Positions 62,287 to 64,000 of a stretch of DNA of 64,000 nt are shown piece after piece; position 1 is the stretch's first letter; the number at the start of each line of letters is the position of its first letter. The notes beneath the pieces were generated by a model. That model did no database searches. It was not told the origin of the DNA and saw nothing but the letters and a program-made list of their open reading frames with translations. The position numbers and the translations under genes are program-made. Source of the stretch: Pseudomonas sp. Q11 (GTDB taxonomy: Bacteria; Pseudomonadota; Gammaproteobacteria; Pseudomonadales; Pseudomonadaceae); the NCBI RefSeq assembly GCF_024494355.1, contig NZ_JAKNQY010000006.1, positions 62,001 through 126,000 of the forward strand. The letters are read 5' to 3'.

Positions 62287-63954
62287 ATGGCACCTCTTTC
62301 CGTGACAAATAACCCTCTCGACGACCCGTTCTACTACCTGAACAACTTTCAGCAGGTGCTCGCCTGGCTGACGCAGCGTTATGCCGACGTGCTCAGCGCC
62401 GAGGAGCAACGTTTCATCGAGCATTTCGCCACTTTGCCTCGTGCGTCCCAGGGGGTGTTGGTGCGCATGGTGATGCGCAAGGGCCTGCGCTTTCGCCATA
62501 GCAAGCTGCATTACCCTGAGATCGGTGATATTGGCAGCGCCATCGAACCGCTGTTGGCACAGGGTTGGGTCGAGGAGCAGGCGCCTCTTGGCCTTGTCGA
62601 GCTGTTCGAGGTGCTGCTTAAACAGGAAATCATCCTGTGCCTGGGTCACCTGATCGAACAACCCAAGGCGACAAAGGGCCAGTGGTTGGAGTCCTTGCAG
62701 GGTCATTTCGATCAACCACAGCCTTTTCGCAGCTGGTGCCCGCAACTCGAAGACCGTCTTTTCAGCCTGACGATCATGGACCTCTGCGACCGGCTGCGGT
62801 TGCTGTTTTTCGGCAATCTCTATCAGGACTGGTCAGAGTTCGTGCTGGCGGACCTGGGCATCTTCACCTATGAAACCGTCGAGTTCAGTGCCCAATCCCG
62901 TGGTCTGCGCAGCCGCCAGGATGTCGATGCCTGCCTCTTCCTGCACGAATGTCAGCAGCGTTTCGAAGCCGGCGAGCCTCTTGAAGAGATCGTTGCCCAA
63001 ATCCATGCCCTGAACCTGGACAATCCGTGGCTGGAGCGACGCCGGGGCAAGCTGCTGTTCCAGATCGGCCAGCACGGCGAGCGCACCGGTGATTTCACCC
63101 TGGCTTTACGCATCTATCACGATTGCAGCTACCCCGGCGCACGGCTGCGGATGATCCGGGTACTGGAGCGCATCGGCGAGTACGCCCAGGCCCTTGAATG
63201 GGGTGAAGCGGCCGCTAAGGCGCCGCAAAGCGCCGCCGAAACCCAGGCACTGCTCAGGATCCTGCCCCGGCTGCGCCGCAAGCTGGGCAGGCCTCCGGTG
63301 CCGCGAACCATGGCGCGCAAGGTGGAGCGGCTGGACCTGCACCTGCCTCGTGTCGATCCAGCCTTGTCGGTGGAGTATCACGTTCAGGCCCATCTGCACG
63401 ATGAAACCGCGCCGGTGCACTACGTGGAGAACAGCCTGATCAATTCGCTGTTTGGCCTGCTGTGCTGGCCGGTGATTTTTGCCCCGTTGCCGGGGGCGTT
63501 TTTCCACCCGTTCCAGCGCGGGCCGGTGGACCTGCTCAACGAAGACTTTCACGACCGACGCGCCGAGCTGTTCGCCGCCTGTTTCGCGCAACTCGACGAT
63601 GGACGCTACCGGGACACCATTGTCCGTCGTTACACAGAAAAATGGGGGGTGCAGTCGCCTTTCGTATTCTGGGGCGCGCTGTCCGAAGAGCTGCTCAATC
63701 AAGCCCTCGACTGCCTGCCTGCCGAACACCTCAAGCACTGGTTCAGCCGCCTGCTGCTGGATATCAAGGCCAACCGCGCCGGCATGCCGGACCTGATCCA
63801 GTTCTGGCCGCAGCACAAAACCTATCGCATGATCGAAGTCAAAGGCCCCGGCGACCGCCTGCAAGACAATCAATTGCGCTGGCTGGAGTTCTGTCATGAA
63901 CACCAGATGCCGATCGCCGTCTGTTATGTGCAGTGGGCGGAGCAGGGCGCATGA
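62287..63954 (+). CDS. FAN1-type structure-specific nuclease (VRR-NUC)
   Basis: 555 aa. C-terminal VRR-NUC domain with the PD-(D/E)xK core: MPDLIQF (D502) and MIEVKGPGD (E517, K519). The preceding helical SAP-like/TPR region (about 20-400) with PASQGVLVRMVMRKG-like segments corresponds to the P. aeruginosa FAN1 homologue (559 aa). Cleaves 5'-flap DNA and unhooks interstrand crosslinks in that family. It overlaps the next gene by ATGA, so both belong to one operon. Confidence 0.93.
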   Translation: MAPLSVTNNPLDDPFYYLNNFQQVLAWLTQRYADVLSAEEQRFIEHFATLPRASQGVLVRMVMRKGLRFRHSKLHYPEIGDIGSAIEPLLAQGWVEEQAPLGLVELFEVLLKQEIILCLGHLIEQPKATKGQWLESLQGHFDQPQPFRSWCPQLEDRLFSLTIMDLCDRLRLLFFGNLYQDWSEFVLADLGIFTYETVEFSAQSRGLRSRQDVDACLFLHECQQRFEAGEPLEEIVAQIHALNLDNPWLERRRGKLLFQIGQHGERTGDFTLALRIYHDCSYPGARLRMIRVLERIGEYAQALEWGEAAAKAPQSAAETQALLRILPRLRRKLGRPPVPRTMARKVERLDLHLPRVDPALSVEYHVQAHLHDETAPVHYVENSLINSLFGLLCWPVIFAPLPGAFFHPFQRGPVDLLNEDFHDRRAELFAACFAQLDDGRYRDTIVRRYTEKWGVQSPFVFWGALSEELLNQALDCLPAEHLKHWFSRLLLDIKANRAGMPDLIQFWPQHKTYRMIEVKGPGDRLQDNQLRWLEFCHEHQMPIAVCYVQWAEQGA

Positions 63955-64000
63955 CCTTGGAACCGGGCTACAGCATCGCCGTTCGCGCGCTGTGCGAGTT
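63951..64000 (+). CDS. Start of probable ATP-dependent DNA helicase (partial)
   Basis: Only 16 complete codons are present (MTLEPGYSIAVRALCE). The ATG overlaps the nuclease stop by 4 bp. In Pseudomonas, FAN1-type genes are followed by a DinG-like helicase whose N-terminus resembles this; the assignment is from recollection of that arrangement. Confidence 0.55.
   Translation, partial: MTLEPGYSIAVRALCE

Overview
This window reads as chromosome of a fluorescent Pseudomonas (P. fluorescens / P. corrugata-type). The assignment rests on the GC-rich codon use, a mannitol operon whose mannitol dehydrogenase has the catalytic numbering known from P. fluorescens (K295/N300/H303), an aprA-inhibitor-aprDEF-lipase block, a MexEF-OprN type pump, and many Pseudomonas REP palindromes between genes. 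No rRNA, tRNA, CRISPR array or intact insertion sequence was seen.

Layout. 1-8.5 kb (minus strand): polyol uptake and catabolism, mtlR-mtlE-F-G-K-D-mtlY, with the kinase running off the left edge; a sigma70-like promoter and a tandem AraC-type site lie before mtlE. 8.6-9.9 kb: a lone glycosyltransferase. 10-20.4 kb: a dense signalling block made of a single-domain response regulator (minus), then a translationally coupled plus-strand series (CHASE3-GAF hybrid kinase with three receivers, CheR, CheB, receiver-kinase, response regulator), converging on a minus-strand KaiC-like double ATPase coupled to a hybrid kinase. 20.5-21.6 kb: membrane-anchored HEAT/TPR protein. 21.8-27.7 kb: tripartite RND efflux operon. 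27.9-31.4 kb: periplasmic solute-binding protein, LysR/VOC divergent pair, copper-chaperone pair (Sco and PCuAC).

31.7-39.5 kb is an accessory block of small-molecule redox and detoxification genes (AraC, two SDRs, two related VOC proteins, a saccharopine-dehydrogenase-like reductase, TetR, a monooxygenase-fold protein, a tautomerase, LysR). It is bounded by a 26-bp direct repeat that forms the 3' end of a LysR gene, and gene relics (RTX tail, nitroreductase tail, LysR effector domain) lie in its gaps. This looks like a recombination or insertion hot spot. A TetR gene and its divergent SDR share an intergenic region with three copies of one 16-bp palindrome.

39.5-52.8 kb: LysR/alcohol dehydrogenase pair, an uncharacterised 495-aa protein next to a MocR-type regulator, phosphoglucomutase, a UvrD-like helicase, a DUF1652-like protein, and an MFS pump with a divergent LysR. 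53-61.6 kb: extracellular protease, its periplasmic inhibitor, a complete type I exporter and a family I.3 lipase, forming one secretion unit. 61.8-64 kb: small lipoprotein, a FAN1-type repair nuclease and the first codons of a coupled gene, probably a helicase.

The most unusual parts are the KaiC/kinase pair beside a receptor-less CheR/CheB kinase series, and the repeat-bounded island with its gene debris and triple operator.
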